Below are positions 1-13,616 of a stretch of DNA of 64,000 nt, one piece after another (position 1 is the stretch's first letter; each line of letters opens with the position of its first letter). This stretch comes from Amphibalanus amphitrite (lineage: Eukaryota > Arthropoda > Thecostraca > Balanomorpha > Balanidae), in NCBI RefSeq assembly GCF_019059575.1, contig NW_024881566.1, positions 372,001 to 436,000 of the forward strand. The letters run 5' to 3'. The notes under the pieces were generated by a model, which had not been told where the DNA came from, made no database searches, and saw only the letters and a list, made by a program, of their open reading frames with translations. The position numbers and the translations under genes are program-made.

Positions 1-403
1 CCGGGTGACAAAGACAAGCCTGGCGTGTTCCACTCATAATAATACTCCTAAATTCGCCTTTGAAGATCGTTGTCCATGACCGTTAGGGTTATTACCCCAC
101 GAATGGCAGATTATGAATATGAGCACCAAAGTCAAAGGAATGTGACATTGATAACGGAATGACGGCCGTATGATCGAATGGCCAGCAGTAAAATAACCAT
201 TAGTAATGAGCCGAACATTTAAACGAGGCCATAGAATGTTAAGGATACAGTCAGGTGTGCAAGCAGTGCACTAAAACTGCGTCAAACAGTGGCAGCTGAC
301 GTGATTCGCCCATGGAATCTACGACTGCAGCGCAATGCAAGGTTTCGATTGGCGCACTTACGTGATGTGTCTAAAGGCGTGTTCATGTGTGAGCGTGTGT
401 GAA

Positions 404-405
<2 letters not shown>
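1..405. other. Unassigned non-coding DNA
   Basis: AT-balanced single-copy-looking sequence. I see no convincing exon, RNA gene or transposon terminus in it. Confidence 0.5.

Positions 406-487
<82 letters not shown>
406..487. repeat. (GT)n microsatellite
   Basis: About 41 uninterrupted GT dinucleotides, preceded by an imperfect GTGT-rich lead-in from about 381. The open frames over it (CVCVCV on one strand, THTHTH on the other) are translations of the repeat and not genes. Confidence 0.97.
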
Positions 488-489
<2 letters not shown>

Positions 490-679
490 GCCTGCAAAAT
501 TCGTAAATCAAAAGAGCTGCAGAGTCGTGGAAAAGCGATTTCGATATCTTTTTTATAGCTTTGTTTGCTAAAATTTCCTCGGATTTGATCTCATGTAGGT
601 AGTTCGATCCACATATGGTAAAAACATTAAAACTATACCTACGAGACGGATTGTGCCCCGAAACAATTTGCATGCAGTA

Positions 680-1760
680 ATCTAGCCAGCGCCTGGCCTG
701 GAGGACTGGTGTTTGAACATCCCTCGTCTATCTGGGGTCTCACGGGCCACGTAGCGACACGCGGTGAGTGGCGTTCGAAAGAGCGTCAAAAAGCACGAAG
801 AAAGATTTCAACCAATTGTTAGGTCAGATTAAGGGTCAGGTCACCAGAGGCTATCAAAGGTCACATTTCGCCTATTTCGACACTTTTTTTAAACAAATCA
901 GCGCACAACTCTGAACGAATTGAGCTGCAGTGCCACGGGCGAAGCTCATCCGATGCCTCTTTTTCTTAATAGTTCTCAGATAGGACAAGGTTAAAGTTCG
1001 CCTATGTCATCACTCACCACTTTTTGATAATTCTTAACTCGGGAACGTACGAGAATACAGCTGCAGTGCTGCAGGAAAACGCATTCGATAGCTCTTTAAA
1101 AGCACTTCTGAGATTTTTTAGGTCTGAAATAAGACCTACAGTTTTGTATCCAGAGGGCAAAAAAATCACTTTTGCAGATTTTTTTTCTGCTTTTTACACA
1201 AAGCCTGTATTGTGTTCATTTTACTGGCATCGCGTTTATCTCGTCGAGATGCGTTGAATAAGCTAATATAACCTTATTATGTCAATCTAAAAGCTAACCT
1301 AGGGTCAAGGTCATGAGCAGACCGGATGAGATTATATTGTATACCTACTATAGTAGGCATGAACTACTATAGTAGGTTTGTACAAATGTAGATCCGTATC
1401 GCCAAGCGGAACACTTTTAATGTGCTTTTTATGGCTTCAAATGTTTCTATCAAAAGAAATGGTCGGAAAGCTGTCATTCACCTTTCATAACCTAAGAGAC
1501 CTTAGTGGTCTAACAAGGGATCATGGTTGCGGGTTTCAGGATCAAAATTCAATATCAACCTGTCACACGATGTTTTAGAGTGTTGAGAATATACGTGTAG
1601 CTTTCGTCCAAAATATTCTCAGTGGTATTTTTCACCCATGAACGTATAAAGGAGAGGTCATAAAACTGATCTGCAAATCAGTTTCTGTATCTGTGACCTA
1701 AAGGCCCTGTCCTTAGGTCACATGTAGGTATAGGTACCTATAGAAAATCCGGGATAAACG
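680..1760 (-). mobile_element. Decayed TTAA-type hairpin element (copy A1)
   Basis: Read on the minus strand, this follows the same order of blocks as the well-preserved element at 15394-16595. Its low-coordinate end keeps the loop TGTTTGAACA and the segment linking the Ctctac-like 'cgggccacgtagcgacacgc' block to 'ttcgaaagagcgtc'. Next come the paired GGTCA motifs, then 'gatccgtatcgcc' (the counterpart of the element's GATCCGTATCGTCGAG), and finally the 'ctttcgtccaaaa' block with a TGACCT/AGGTCA pair near 1700-1725. The terminal TTAA motifs and long G/C runs have been lost, so this is an old copy. A 62- to 77-codon open frame inside it has no recognisable domain. Confidence 0.75.
1344..1376. 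repeat. Doublet of CTACTATAGTAG palindromes
   Basis: The perfect palindrome CCTACTATAGTAGG at 1344-1357 is followed after a 6-bp spacer by CTACTATAGTAGG at 1364-1376, so the pair is both a direct repeat and an inverted repeat. It is extra sequence compared with the better-preserved relatives of the surrounding element, so it looks like a local insertion or expansion. Confidence 0.85.
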
Positions 1761-2090
1761 TTTTGTGCTTCCTGTCACTCTTATCATGCGCCGAAAACCC
1801 CAAAGATGTCCCATTCCTGGCCAAAGGAATGGGAAGCTCAAGCATCAAGCACCCATAAAGAAATATAAAGTTACACCTCTGCACGATGTGTTAAATAGGA
1901 AGCATACAGCTACAAGCATGCCGCTTCGTACCTAAATGACGCATGGCCAGTGCTGTGAACGGCTGTATAGAGCCTAACCACTTTCACGTTGTGGTATTGA
2001 AGCGACATCTGTGGGGCGCAGCCTACAACGGCATCAGTCCCAACCGACCACAATCGGCAGCTACCGACATCTAGCGACAGTATACTTTGC
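1761..2090. other. Unassigned non-coding DNA
   Basis: Nothing recognisable was found between the decayed element and the short retroelement-like tail. Confidence 0.45.
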
Positions 2091-2125
2091 ATTTTGTTGG
2101 GCTAGGCCCTTTCGGTAGTTACCAT
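2091..2125 (-). mobile_element. Possible 3'-end fragment of a non-LTR retrotransposon
   Basis: On the minus strand this reads ACCGAAAGGGCCTAGCCCAA followed by CAAAATG. That nearly equals the 3' terminus of the LINE-like insertion at 17834-18163 (ACCGAAAGGGCCTAACCCAA then CAAAACAAAC). Only about 30 bp are shared, so it may be a tiny truncated relic or a shared terminal motif of a repeat family. No target duplication was identified. Confidence 0.4.
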
Positions 2126-5205
<3,080 letters not shown>

Positions 5206-5439
5206 AATGTATTCACTGGCGGATCCAGGCTTGCGTTTGGGGGGGGGGGGGGCAACTCATGCAGGAGCCAAACCTAGGGTACCCCCAAATCCTGTTTTCT
5301 CATCGGATTTAGGCCACTTATTTTTCGTCACAGCCCTGACACTATTAATTTTTTTAACTAAAAAGAAAAATATATAAATGGTAGCCCACCCGACCCATGC
5401 CTTTATATTACTTTGTAAACACTTACCATTGTTTTTATC

Positions 5440-7566
5440 CAGGGGCGTCGCCGACGGGGGGGTCGGGGGGGGGGGGTCGTGACCCCCCCACTCTTGAAAA
5501 CTGGGGGTGTCGACCCCCCCACTTTCTGCGATGCTGAGTATGCTTTTTTTAGCTTTTATGTCAGTGAAGCAGGCGTCAGCAACACCAACAAATACATCAG
5601 ATTCAGAATCGCTTCAAGAGCTCCCTAAAGCCAATTAGCCAATTACCTGAAGTTCAATTAGCTATGGGCGGGGAACACCAGCACAACAATATTTTTAAGA
5701 TAGCCACCATTCTAGTACCTTTTTATCCCTCAAAATATCGGACGCGCCAAAACTGCCCCGAGCGTTCGTCTGATCGTTAAAAAAAATGGTCGCAGTCGAT
5801 TCGTCGGATCAGTACGTAACTAAAAAACTACAAACTAGCCTCAGCCCCATGGCTACCGTCACAACTAGCTGTACAGTGCACATGTAGGGGAAAGGGAGTC
5901 AGATGAAACCGTCTCGGGCTTTCGCAAAGAAGTCGCGCAAAAAGGAGCCGATTGCAACGAAACTTCCGGTGCGCTCGAGTTAATCACCTACTAAAAAATA
6001 AATCGATATCCCTGATTCAAATAAAGATGACCTTGGTTCACTTTTTCATAACATGCTTTTAATTTAGGTATAGGAAAGTTTTTGGAGCTGATTTTGAACT
6101 TAGCGCCCATCTGAACATTTAAGAAGTAGTTGTGCTGCTTATACATATGTATAACATGTTAGGAAGCAATCGGTGGTGGTCATCCACTATTAGGTACTGG
6201 TCGATCTGACCTGACCTGATCTACCCCAAATGCATAAAGTCATCGTCTTCGTTCAAAATTAAGATAACATTCGTAATCAGAACCTCGAAAAACCATCACA
6301 ACTGACATTCGCAAAGTTCTAGCAGGTCCCGAGTTTCCCTACTTATTGGCGATGACCTGAGTCCTAGGAGATGACCCGAAACCTTGTAAATGGGTACCTA
6401 TCATTGGCTTTCTCTCGTCACGGGCAGCATGCTCTTTTTTCCGCAAACCTCTAGATCGATCAGGGGTCGAAAGCATACCTCAGCGGTACTTTAGTATACG
6501 TTATACGTTAGCGACTGGGAACCCACCAAAAGAAGGGCTACAGTGAAGCAGAAAACATATTCGATAGCTCTTTCAACGCTCTTTCGCTAGCTTCGCGTCA
6601 GATTTCATCTCAGGTCTATGTTTTGCCCATAGAAGGCAAACAGCTAACTGGACAGATTCTGCCGAAACATTTGCTTTGCAATAACTTTAGATTCCGTGAA
6701 TTTGTTTGGTATTTACATATGTTGTCTTGTCACCACCGTGTTTATCTCTTTGAGACGCGTCACATGGGTTAAAATTTGACCATTCAGAATTAACGTTAAA
6801 ACGACCTCAGGTCAACGTTGTCATGATCGAAAAAGGACCTCCTGCTGCATATGAATGGATCCGTGTTGTTGAGCTGAACAGTGAACACCTTCCAGGTGCT
6901 GTCATCGCTCTACCGCGTCTTTGTCAAAAGTTGTAGAAAAAATGCTGGTGGCCATCGATGGACATTTCCACTAATGACCTTTCGAGACATCACTCGCCAT
7001 AAGTTGCACCCTGTCCCTGGCAATGATGAGCTGATTTGTCATGGCTCCAATGATATTTTGCGTGTCTGACGAACTTTGTCAAAGCAGGAGGCATTCGTGC
7101 TTTTTCTAATTTCTCATTATTTTCTAATGATGAGGTCACGTATTTGACCTGCCTCCAGATCATAGATGCAAATCCTCAGAATAATGAATTGCTGATACGT
7201 ATAATACCCCATACATTAGGTATACAGTGTACCAAATTTCGAAGTTATGGGAGAAAAGCTACAAGAATGGCGAGAGGGGAAAGTTTGATAGAGGTATACC
7301 GTATAACTGAACTTGACATGGCGACCTGACCTTAAGTGACCAGTGATAATTTTTACGCAAGTGATGTAGGTAGGTATACCTATATTATACCTAATAGGTT
7401 ATACTAAATTTCGCGGCGCTGCGCGCCGATTTGTTACACGCGCACACACACACATACGCAGGCACAAAACTAGGAAGTGTGGCAAAAAAAAAAACACCCC
7501 TACCCATCGGGTGAAGACTAGAAACCCGACCCCCCCCCCACTCAAAAATCCGTGGCGACGCCCCTG
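5440..7566. mobile_element. Nested hAT-like element, 2,127 bp
   Basis: The terminal inverted repeat CAGGGGCGTCGCC is at 5440-5452 and its complement GGCGACGCCCCTG at 7554-7566. The 8-bp target duplication TTTTTATC is at 5432-5439 and 7567-7574. Both ends continue into a G- or C-rich block (GGGGTCGTGACCCC type). A short frame near 5539-5637 (rich in S, T, E and Q after a TTTTTTAG-type acceptor) could be a transposase remnant, but this is weak. Most of the right half is an older TTAA-type element. It is inserted within the larger hAT-like element, so it is younger than that element. Confidence 0.88.
6345..7440 (-). mobile_element. Decayed TTAA-type hairpin element (copy A2)
   Basis: On the minus strand it parallels the element at 15394-16595. 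Recognisable blocks include 'attcgatagctctttcaacgc' against that element's 'attcgatagccctattaacgc', a 'gcaataact' block, 'gagacgcgtcacatg', the tandem GACCTCAGGTCAACG, and 'gatccgtgttgttgagctgaac'. The GCGGCGCTGCGCGCCG hairpin near 7411-7427 matches the inner hairpin of the family. Both outer TTAA/G-run ends are gone. It lies wholly within the hAT-like element at 5440-7566. Confidence 0.72.
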
Positions 7567-7580
7567 TTTTTATCGACCAG

Positions 7581-8054
7581 TTAAAGGGACCCTCCCACCT
7601 TAACATTAGATTTGAGCTGAGATAGCCAAAATGGGGTCCCTGGCTCACAATTACCGGTTTCGGCACGCACTCACAACATCGAGAAATGCCTTAAATCGGA
7701 AATATTGAATTTCAAAATTGCAGCATTTTGATTCAGAGGGGCTAATGCTTTTGGATACCCCTCTGAATGTGTGACGTCAGCGGAGATCTAATGATTTTTT
7801 AATATTTTACTAAAACGTTTGGTAGCATGCGGTGGTATAGGCTGCTTTGCGCGCAACAAATGCCGCACTTTCAAATAAAGTCGCTAGGAACAGCAGCGGA
7901 TATCCCAAAAAGTAAACAAAAATAAAAGTCTAATCTCTTGAAAACCGGTGAATATTTTTCGATAAAATTTGGTAGATATTCGTTTTCGCCCTTTCTGAAC
8001 CTAGCGACATCACTTTCATGCCAATTCATTACCTTTTTGAAGGTGGGAGGGTCT
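7581..8054 (+). mobile_element. TTAA-flanked MITE, copy 1 (right end disrupted)
   Basis: It starts TTAAAGGGACCCTCCCACC and follows the copy at 24619-25104 almost base for base, including a TGACGTCA site at 7772-7779. The right inverted repeat AAGGTGGGAGGGTC is present, but the expected CCTTTAA does not follow at once. GGGTCCCTTT reappears at about 8415-8424, just after the 336-bp palindrome, so the palindrome may have landed in this terminus. There are no coding frames of note. Confidence 0.88.
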
Positions 8055-8076
8055 AACCCGCTTCGAGTCAGTGCTT

Positions 8077-8412
8077 CACACAGAAAAATATTGACACCGT
8101 TAGCGGTGTAATTGCACAGTACATATCTGAGCACTTGAGGAAAGTTAATTTAGTCCCTTCCCCGCTTAAATTACTCGCGCTTCTAAATGAACACCAGGAA
8201 GAAGGTAATAGAACACTGTTAGGAGGGTTGGGTGTTTTACTACATGTAGCAAAACACCCAACCCTCCTAGCAGTGTTCTATTACCTTCTTCCTGGTGTTC
8301 ATTTAGAAGCGCGAGTAATTTAAGCGGGGAAGGGACTAAATTAACTTTCCTCAAGTGCTCAGATACGTACTGTGCAATTACACCGCTAACGGTGTCAATA
8401 TTTTTCTGTGTG
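8077..8412. repeat. Near-perfect 336-bp palindrome encoding the same peptide on both strands
   Basis: Arms of 168 bp meet at ACATGT (8242-8247) with essentially no spacer. The outermost matching motif is CACACAGAAAAATATTG and its complement. Because the arms are nearly identical, a 62-codon frame at 8135-8323 on the plus strand is repeated at 8166-8354 on the minus strand, differing at only two residues (A/V and A/T). The peptide has no recognised domain, and I read the frames as a consequence of the palindrome and not as a gene. A few arm mismatches (GTAGC/GTAGT, TACGT/TACAT) show it is a genuine sequence with some age. Confidence 0.95.
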
Positions 8413-8499
8413 TTGGGTCCCTTTGCGGGCCGGAGGTGGTAAAACAGCCCTGTCTAACTCGGCTCCTGGGCCACGCCCTGATTGAACTATGTTTCATTA

Positions 8500-8585
8500 T
8501 CGTTTGGGGGAGGGGGAAAACGGGCCACTTTAGGCCTCTGGGAAGGGGCATGGCCCTAAATGCCCCCTCCCTGGATCCGCCAGTG
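8500..8585 (-). mobile_element. Extra hAT-like terminus (orphan end)
   Basis: It carries the same terminal block as the outer element's right end: a G-run, 'gggccactttaggcc', 'ggcatggccc', then CCTGGATCCGCCAGTG ending at 8585. The following 8 bases (TAAGAAGA) are not repeated before any left terminus in the window, so its partner end was probably deleted or rearranged. Confidence 0.7.
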
Positions 8586-8851
8586 TAAGAAGAGACCATT
8601 GGAGCTGCAGTTGGGTACCTCAGACATCAGGGTACGCCCTCAGATGTATGTATAGGACTCGCATGGAGACCTCTTATGCTATAGTGTACTGAAAGGACCC
8701 AAAGGAGCCTGTCTATATGGGCTCCCGGAGATAGAAGTGGGCCCTCAGGAGCCCGCCAGAGCCCCAATGAGGGATAAGTGAGGGATACCAAGTGCCTGCA
8801 ATTGCATATTGCATAAGCCATAACGCCTTTACAAATCAATATATTATGCAT

Positions 8852-9054
8852 CAGTGGCAGATCCAAGGGGGGCCACATGGGTCATGACTCCCTTGGTGCC
8901 CGGGGGCACCACAGGCCTGTCAGGGGCACCACCGGCCTAGTAGGGGCACCACCAGCCCGCCAGGGGCACCACAGGCCTAGCAAGGGCACCACGGGCCTGA
9001 CAGGGGCACCTCAGGCTCCCGTGCCCCCCCCCCCTCCCCCCAGATCCGCCAGTG
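8852..9054. mobile_element. Short hAT-like MITE (203 bp) containing a 20-bp minisatellite
   Basis: The termini CAGTGGCAGATCC and GGATC-type CAGATCCGCCAGTG form an inverted pair related to the enclosing element. Flanking 8-mers (TTATGCAT and ATGCCACA) do not match, so independent insertion is not proven and it could instead be internal structure of the host element. Five full 20-bp units and a partial one fill its middle. Confidence 0.55.
8904..9020. repeat. 20-bp minisatellite, about 5.8 units
   Basis: The unit is GGGCACCACAGGCCTGTCAG and its variants (…GGCCTAGTAG, …GCCCGCCAG, …GGCCTAGCAA, …GGCCTGACAG). It lies between two hAT-like termini. Confidence 0.9.
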
Positions 9055-9364
9055 ATGCCACACCACGCGAAACACCGCCAACTACCAGCTGCCGCGCCAT
9101 AAACAGGTGCCAACAACAGTCTTTTTTTTTTTAAGGTCGACTCCGCTCGCGCAACTTTTGACTGACCCTCACTGCTACTATATTGCTTCCATATTATGCT
9201 GTGGAAAGCTTTACTTCACCAAGTGGCTAAAAACCTCAATCAAGGTATATTTTCTTAGCAATTTTTCTTGCGTTTTGGGGGGGGGCCAAACAGGCCACTT
9301 TAGGCCTTTGGGGGGGGGGGCCATGGCCCCCGTGGCCCCCCCTGGATCCGCCAGTGAATGTATT

Positions 9365-11041
9365 AGAATACATGATCTGACGCTTGTTGAACAATATTAG
9401 CTATGTGTAAAAAGCTGCATCTGGGAAGCATTCCAGCAGTCCTGGCTTTTGCACGCAAACCACCGATATGAGCTGGTCAGTGGTTACTGGTATCAATGAA
9501 TTAATTCGCATGGCTTTCAGCCAAAGCAGTGCACTTCAACTTGGCGTAGGCAGGGTGCCAATGATGTCAGATATATTGCCTAATTTAGTTGAGACTGAGA
9601 GTGCCTATACCTCTTTTCCAGACGTCGGAGGTACGGCCCTGTGTCAGACGTGTAGATCTTAGCGGAATATCTGTCATCAGCTGATCTTTCCTGGCAACAT
9701 TAGGAACATTTGGCCACTTGGGCAACAAACCACATTTGGTAGCTTCTGCACATAGAAAGCTTCCTTTGTGCTTAACTCAGTTATCACTGAAATTATTTAT
9801 CTCACGGGGACTTTATAGGCAAAGGCTGTGAACTACGAACATGTATATTTCCAAGATGGATTAAACCGATAGGTGTGGGTACATGCATGCCTAAAAAAAC
9901 ATAAGGCTCGGCATATTTGATCTTAGATCTGCGTTTCCGGCGGAAAAATGCGGGTTTTCCTCTTGTTTGGCATCTTGTGAGAGAAAGCATGCCTTTTTTA
10001 TTGTCCGAGGTGCTGTCTGTTTGAACACCTTTAATTTTATTCACAGTGACAGGTTAGAATCATATTGTCAGATAGGTTATCATAGCTAAACTTCCGCTAT
10101 CTAGGGCTAAAATTACGCTTGTTTTTGATAATTTCATATAAGTACTAAAAAGTGATGTAAGTACTTGTTAACCGTCGTTTTCAGCGGTCCGCGCTTGAGT
10201 GACTGAGGTGAGATATTGGCGGCAAGGTACCGATGTGAGTAAAATTGTTTCAATTTACATTTTAATTTCTTGTTTTCTTTCAGAAAATGACCCTAACTAA
10301 GATTTTATTAAAAGGTCATACCTTTAATTATCGGATGCATTATTTCTGTCTCGAAAAGCTATCTTTCTTAACCATGCCCGCAGCGCACATTGCGGCGCAC
10401 AATGAGCAAACGGGTAATGTGTAGGCACCATCGCCTGAAAGAACACTCAAACCACTCCAACTCGAACGGCTGTGCTATCATTTTGTCATGATACTGACAC
10501 AGACAAAATTTATTTGGTCACATCTACAGATGCGCCACATTGTCGCTGCAACATTTTGATCATGCTTTGAAGCCCAAACCTATTGCCCACCACATAAAAA
10601 AGTCCAGATGCAAGACAACTGTGGTGGAGGAATGTCATGTTGGAACCCACAAGCGTCTTACTCGCCTTTTCTATTCACTAGAACAATTAATTTGCTTCAT
10701 AGCAGCGCTGCACAATGCAATAATGTATTTGAATCAAACAAGGCATGCTCAATCCGTTGGAACAGGCTGGGAAATCCAAATGCTCGAGCACTTTTAGAAA
10801 GAAAGCCACATCAAGGATGTCGTTTCAGAATCTTTGCCAATTTTCTCAACTACGTATCTTCTTTTAAAAATGATAAAACGCCCCAAAGCTCCTCCAAGCT
10901 TCGTCCGATTGCTAAAATAATGTTGCGATCGAACAATCGATCAAGGATGAAAAAAGTTCGGGGGTCATTCTTCCAAGAAACGAAGGTTTTTTGCTGTTTT
11001 TTTTTTACCCTAATTGATCCAATCAAACTTCTGACGCCATT
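9365..11041. other. Unassigned non-coding DNA
   Basis: Several frames of 64-168 codons occur, but none shows a family signature, plausible splice context or biased composition. I call no gene here. Confidence 0.4.
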
Positions 11042-11237
11042 TGGTAGCGGAGACCTGGGAGGTATGGCATGGGCCCCGGGAGGTATGGGCCGTCGCAGTT
11101 ATAAAAGTTTTTAATGCGCCGCGATGGCGCATAAATGACCATTTATTTTCATTTTTTATTAAACTTTATTTTATCTTTTGCCTTCAAGGGCGGCATGGCC
11201 CCCGTGGCCCGTGCCCCCCTCCTTGGCTACGTCCCTG
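11042..11237. mobile_element. Probable short hAT-like MITE
   Basis: The right end CTTGGCTACGTCCCTG (to 11237) preceded by 'ggcatggcccccgtggcc' is a typical hAT-type terminus. The left part mirrors it only loosely ('gcatgggccccgggaggtatgggcc'). The flanks ACGCCATT (11034-11041) and ACGGGATT (11238-11245) match at six of eight bases, compatible with an eroded 8-bp duplication. Confidence 0.5.
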
Positions 11238-12012
11238 ACGGGATTTAGTTATATGCGTAATTGCGTACCGTCCCTTCATCAGTCGCTAAACATTGTATGA
11301 CAATCGCTCATCCGTGGAACTTCGTGACGTGACGTTTAGTGACAGGGTTCACGTTTTTAAAAACATATTCGATGTACGATATGTACGATGTACGATCTAG
11401 GACAGAAATGGTTAAGAAACACCGGCCGCGACTTTTGAGATATTCTTGAAAACGAAACACGAGGGGAGGGGACGTTCAAAAGCGCTGCTTCCTAGGTAGC
11501 GACACTGGGCCCAACAGGAAAGATCCGCAAAGGCACCGCTTGTTCACTCAAACCACGAACCAAAGAACCCCTAAAACGCCCCCATGGACACTTGTTCCCC
11601 TGATCCTTACAGGCCACCGATCCGCCTCATAGACATCATGTCCGCCTTCTAAACCGCTTATCCGCCCCCTAGACACTTGTCTTCTCCATAAACCACTTGT
11701 CTTCCCCCCGCGGACCATCATCCCGCCGCCACCACCCACCAGTCCGCCCTCGACTGCCCATCTTCGTGTAAATCCCCCCTCGACGACCGTCGGCAGCCCA
11801 GTCGCCCGTCACCCGCCTGAATCATATTTAGTGGCGGGCTGCTCTGGGGACTGCTCCGTGCTGACTGCGCTCCCTGCTCTGTGCCCGGATTATGCACGGT
11901 GCGGGGGAGTGGGGAGTGGGGAGTGGGGGAGCGGGGAGTGGACGGATATGGTGCGCGTCACCAGGGCCGAGGACCGGGCGGCGGCCTTGGTGGCTGACGC
12001 GGCCACCTCAGA
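11238..12012. other. Unassigned DNA, GC-rich and C-strand biased in its second half
   Basis: From about 11520 the plus strand is rich in CCACCGATCC/CCGCC-type text, then becomes G-rich from about 11900. There is no recognisable exon, and overlapping frames on both strands reflect composition. Confidence 0.4.
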
Positions 12013-12330
12013 GGCCACGCCGCCCACCGGCTGGAGGGGGGGAGGGGCACAGACACAACAGAGACACAGACACAACATAGGCCACGCCGCCCACCGGCTA
12101 GAGGGGGGGGGGGGGGTACAGACACAACAGAGACACAGACACAACATAGGCCACGCCGCCCACCGCTGCCGCCGGGGGGGGGGAGGGGCACAGACACAAC
12201 AGAGACACAGACACAACAGAGGTACAGACACAACAGAGGTACAGACTACAGACACAACAGAGACACAGACACACAGGGGCGGGCCGCCCACTGCGGCAGG
12301 TGGAGGAGGGTAGGGAGGGGGGCGCAGACA
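12013..12330. repeat. About 66-bp minisatellite with G-runs
   Basis: About three and a half units. Each has 'ggccacgccgcccaccg', a run of 6-15 G, then 'cagacacaacagagacacagacacaaca'. The two-part unit alternates a G-tract with an ACA-rich purine-biased tract. The open frames across it are repeat translations. Confidence 0.9.
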
Positions 12331-12645
12331 CAACATAGGCAAAGACACAACAGAGATAAAGATACAACAGAGGCACAGACTCACTAGGCATACAGGCACA
12401 AAACAGATACAGGGACACAACAGAGATACAAGAGACAAAACAGAAACACAGACACAACAGAGATACAGAGACAAGACAAAAACACAAACACAACACAGAT
12501 GCACATACAAAAAAGAAACACAGACACAACAGAGATACACAGACAAAACAGAAACACAGACACAACACAGATACACGGACACAAAGAGATACAGAGACAA
12601 ATCAGAATCAGAGACACCACATGGATACACCGACACCTCTGAGAC
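12331..12645. repeat. Degenerate ACA/GA-rich tandem tract
   Basis: This continues the ACAGACACAACAGAGATAC motif of the preceding array in irregular 12-20 bp periods, without the G-runs. It gives VSLLCLCLC-type frames on the minus strand, which are artefacts. Confidence 0.85.
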
Positions 12646-13616
12646 AGGCACATCGGGGTCGCCCGCTCATCCCGGTCGGCGACTGACCTGGGAGAAGGGA
12701 GGAGGGACACAAATTGGAAGGGGAAGGCAAACACCCAGAAATTATGCTCATGATCAGGCCTGTTTGGGAGGAACGGCTGTTGGTAAGATGAGAAGACGAG
12801 TTAGGTCGGCGTTTACGTCATTATTCATATAACTAACTACGTCTGTAAAAGAGAGATATCGGGTTATCCTAATCGACCTCACATAAAAATAAAAAAACTA
12901 GAAATTGGAAAGCTTTTGAAAAATGACGTGTATAGTCAGTAAAGCATATAAAGCATGTGCGCATGTAGTACCCACACAGTATGACAGTGACGGTGACGGT
13001 CAGTGTGACAGTGACAGCCGTCTGCCGCCGCCGCGCCACCGTCCGTCACCGCCGCGGCGCGGCCGTCCGGCGGACCGGTTGGTACGGCCGGGTGCGGCAC
13101 ACCAGACAGTAGGCGGTCGTCGCGCGGCCCTCAGCCGACAGCTCGTGACGCCGGCACGTGCGGGCAGTCGATGTGGGCCGATGCGCCGCCGCCGCCGCCG
13201 CCGGTGGGTGGACACTGACAGCGGGCACGCGCCACTGACTCCGGCCACCGACATGCGATGGCGTGTGCCGTCGCACCGAGCTATGTGGCGCCGCCGAGCC
13301 GTACCGCGAACGCTGGAATTTCGGCCCGGCAATTCGGGCTGAGGAACTGATGCCCGGATAGCGCAGATGGGCCCAAACATGCAGGCAGTGGTGCCGCCTT
13401 CATGGCTGGCATTTTTACCCAGCTCAGTATGGAAATGACGTCGAGGTTTTCACCAGAAATACGGACAAGTGGTCTCGGTTATTAGCGGTAATTGTTTGCG
13501 ACAGTTTGTAGTTAGCGATTCATATTACGTTGTCACAAATAAATCGTGAATTAGTGCAAAAGAACCTGAGCCTCGTCGTTTACCGGTTAGTGGTTGGATA
13601 TTGGATAAAGGGTTTC
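12646..13616. other. CpG-rich island, no gene called
   Basis: About 12985-13330 is strongly CpG-rich with short GTGACGGTGACGGT and CCGCCGCCG stretches. Overlapping frames on both strands (arginine-, proline- and alanine-rich) follow the composition. A promoter or first exon could lie here, but no splice or start signal is decisive. Confidence 0.4.

Larger units (their letters stand above)
5214..9356. mobile_element. hAT-like DNA transposon, 4,143 bp, with nested insertions
   Basis: The left terminus is CACTGGCGGATCCAGG and the right terminus reads CCTGGATCCGCCAGTG, giving matching inverted repeats. The perfect 8-bp direct repeat AATGTATT lies at 5206-5213 and again at 9357-9364. Terminal CA...TG with an 8-bp duplication is typical of the hAT superfamily. 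Next to the right end is a G-run / GGCCATGGCC / C-run hairpin, about 9310-9345. The interior is interrupted by another hAT-like element, a TTAA MITE, a 336-bp palindrome and further hAT ends. No intact transposase frame is present, so the element is non-autonomous or dead. Confidence 0.88.

Noticed and set aside
8135..8354. A 62-codon peptide found on both strands as a possible gene pair
   Set aside because: Forced by the palindrome; no start context, domain or splice evidence.
8852..9054. Treating the short hAT-like MITE as a proven separate insertion
   Set aside because: Flanking 8-mers do not match, so it is kept only as a possible element.
9468..9662. A 64-codon plus-strand frame with protein-like text
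   Set aside because: No domain, and no paired splice sites could be assigned.
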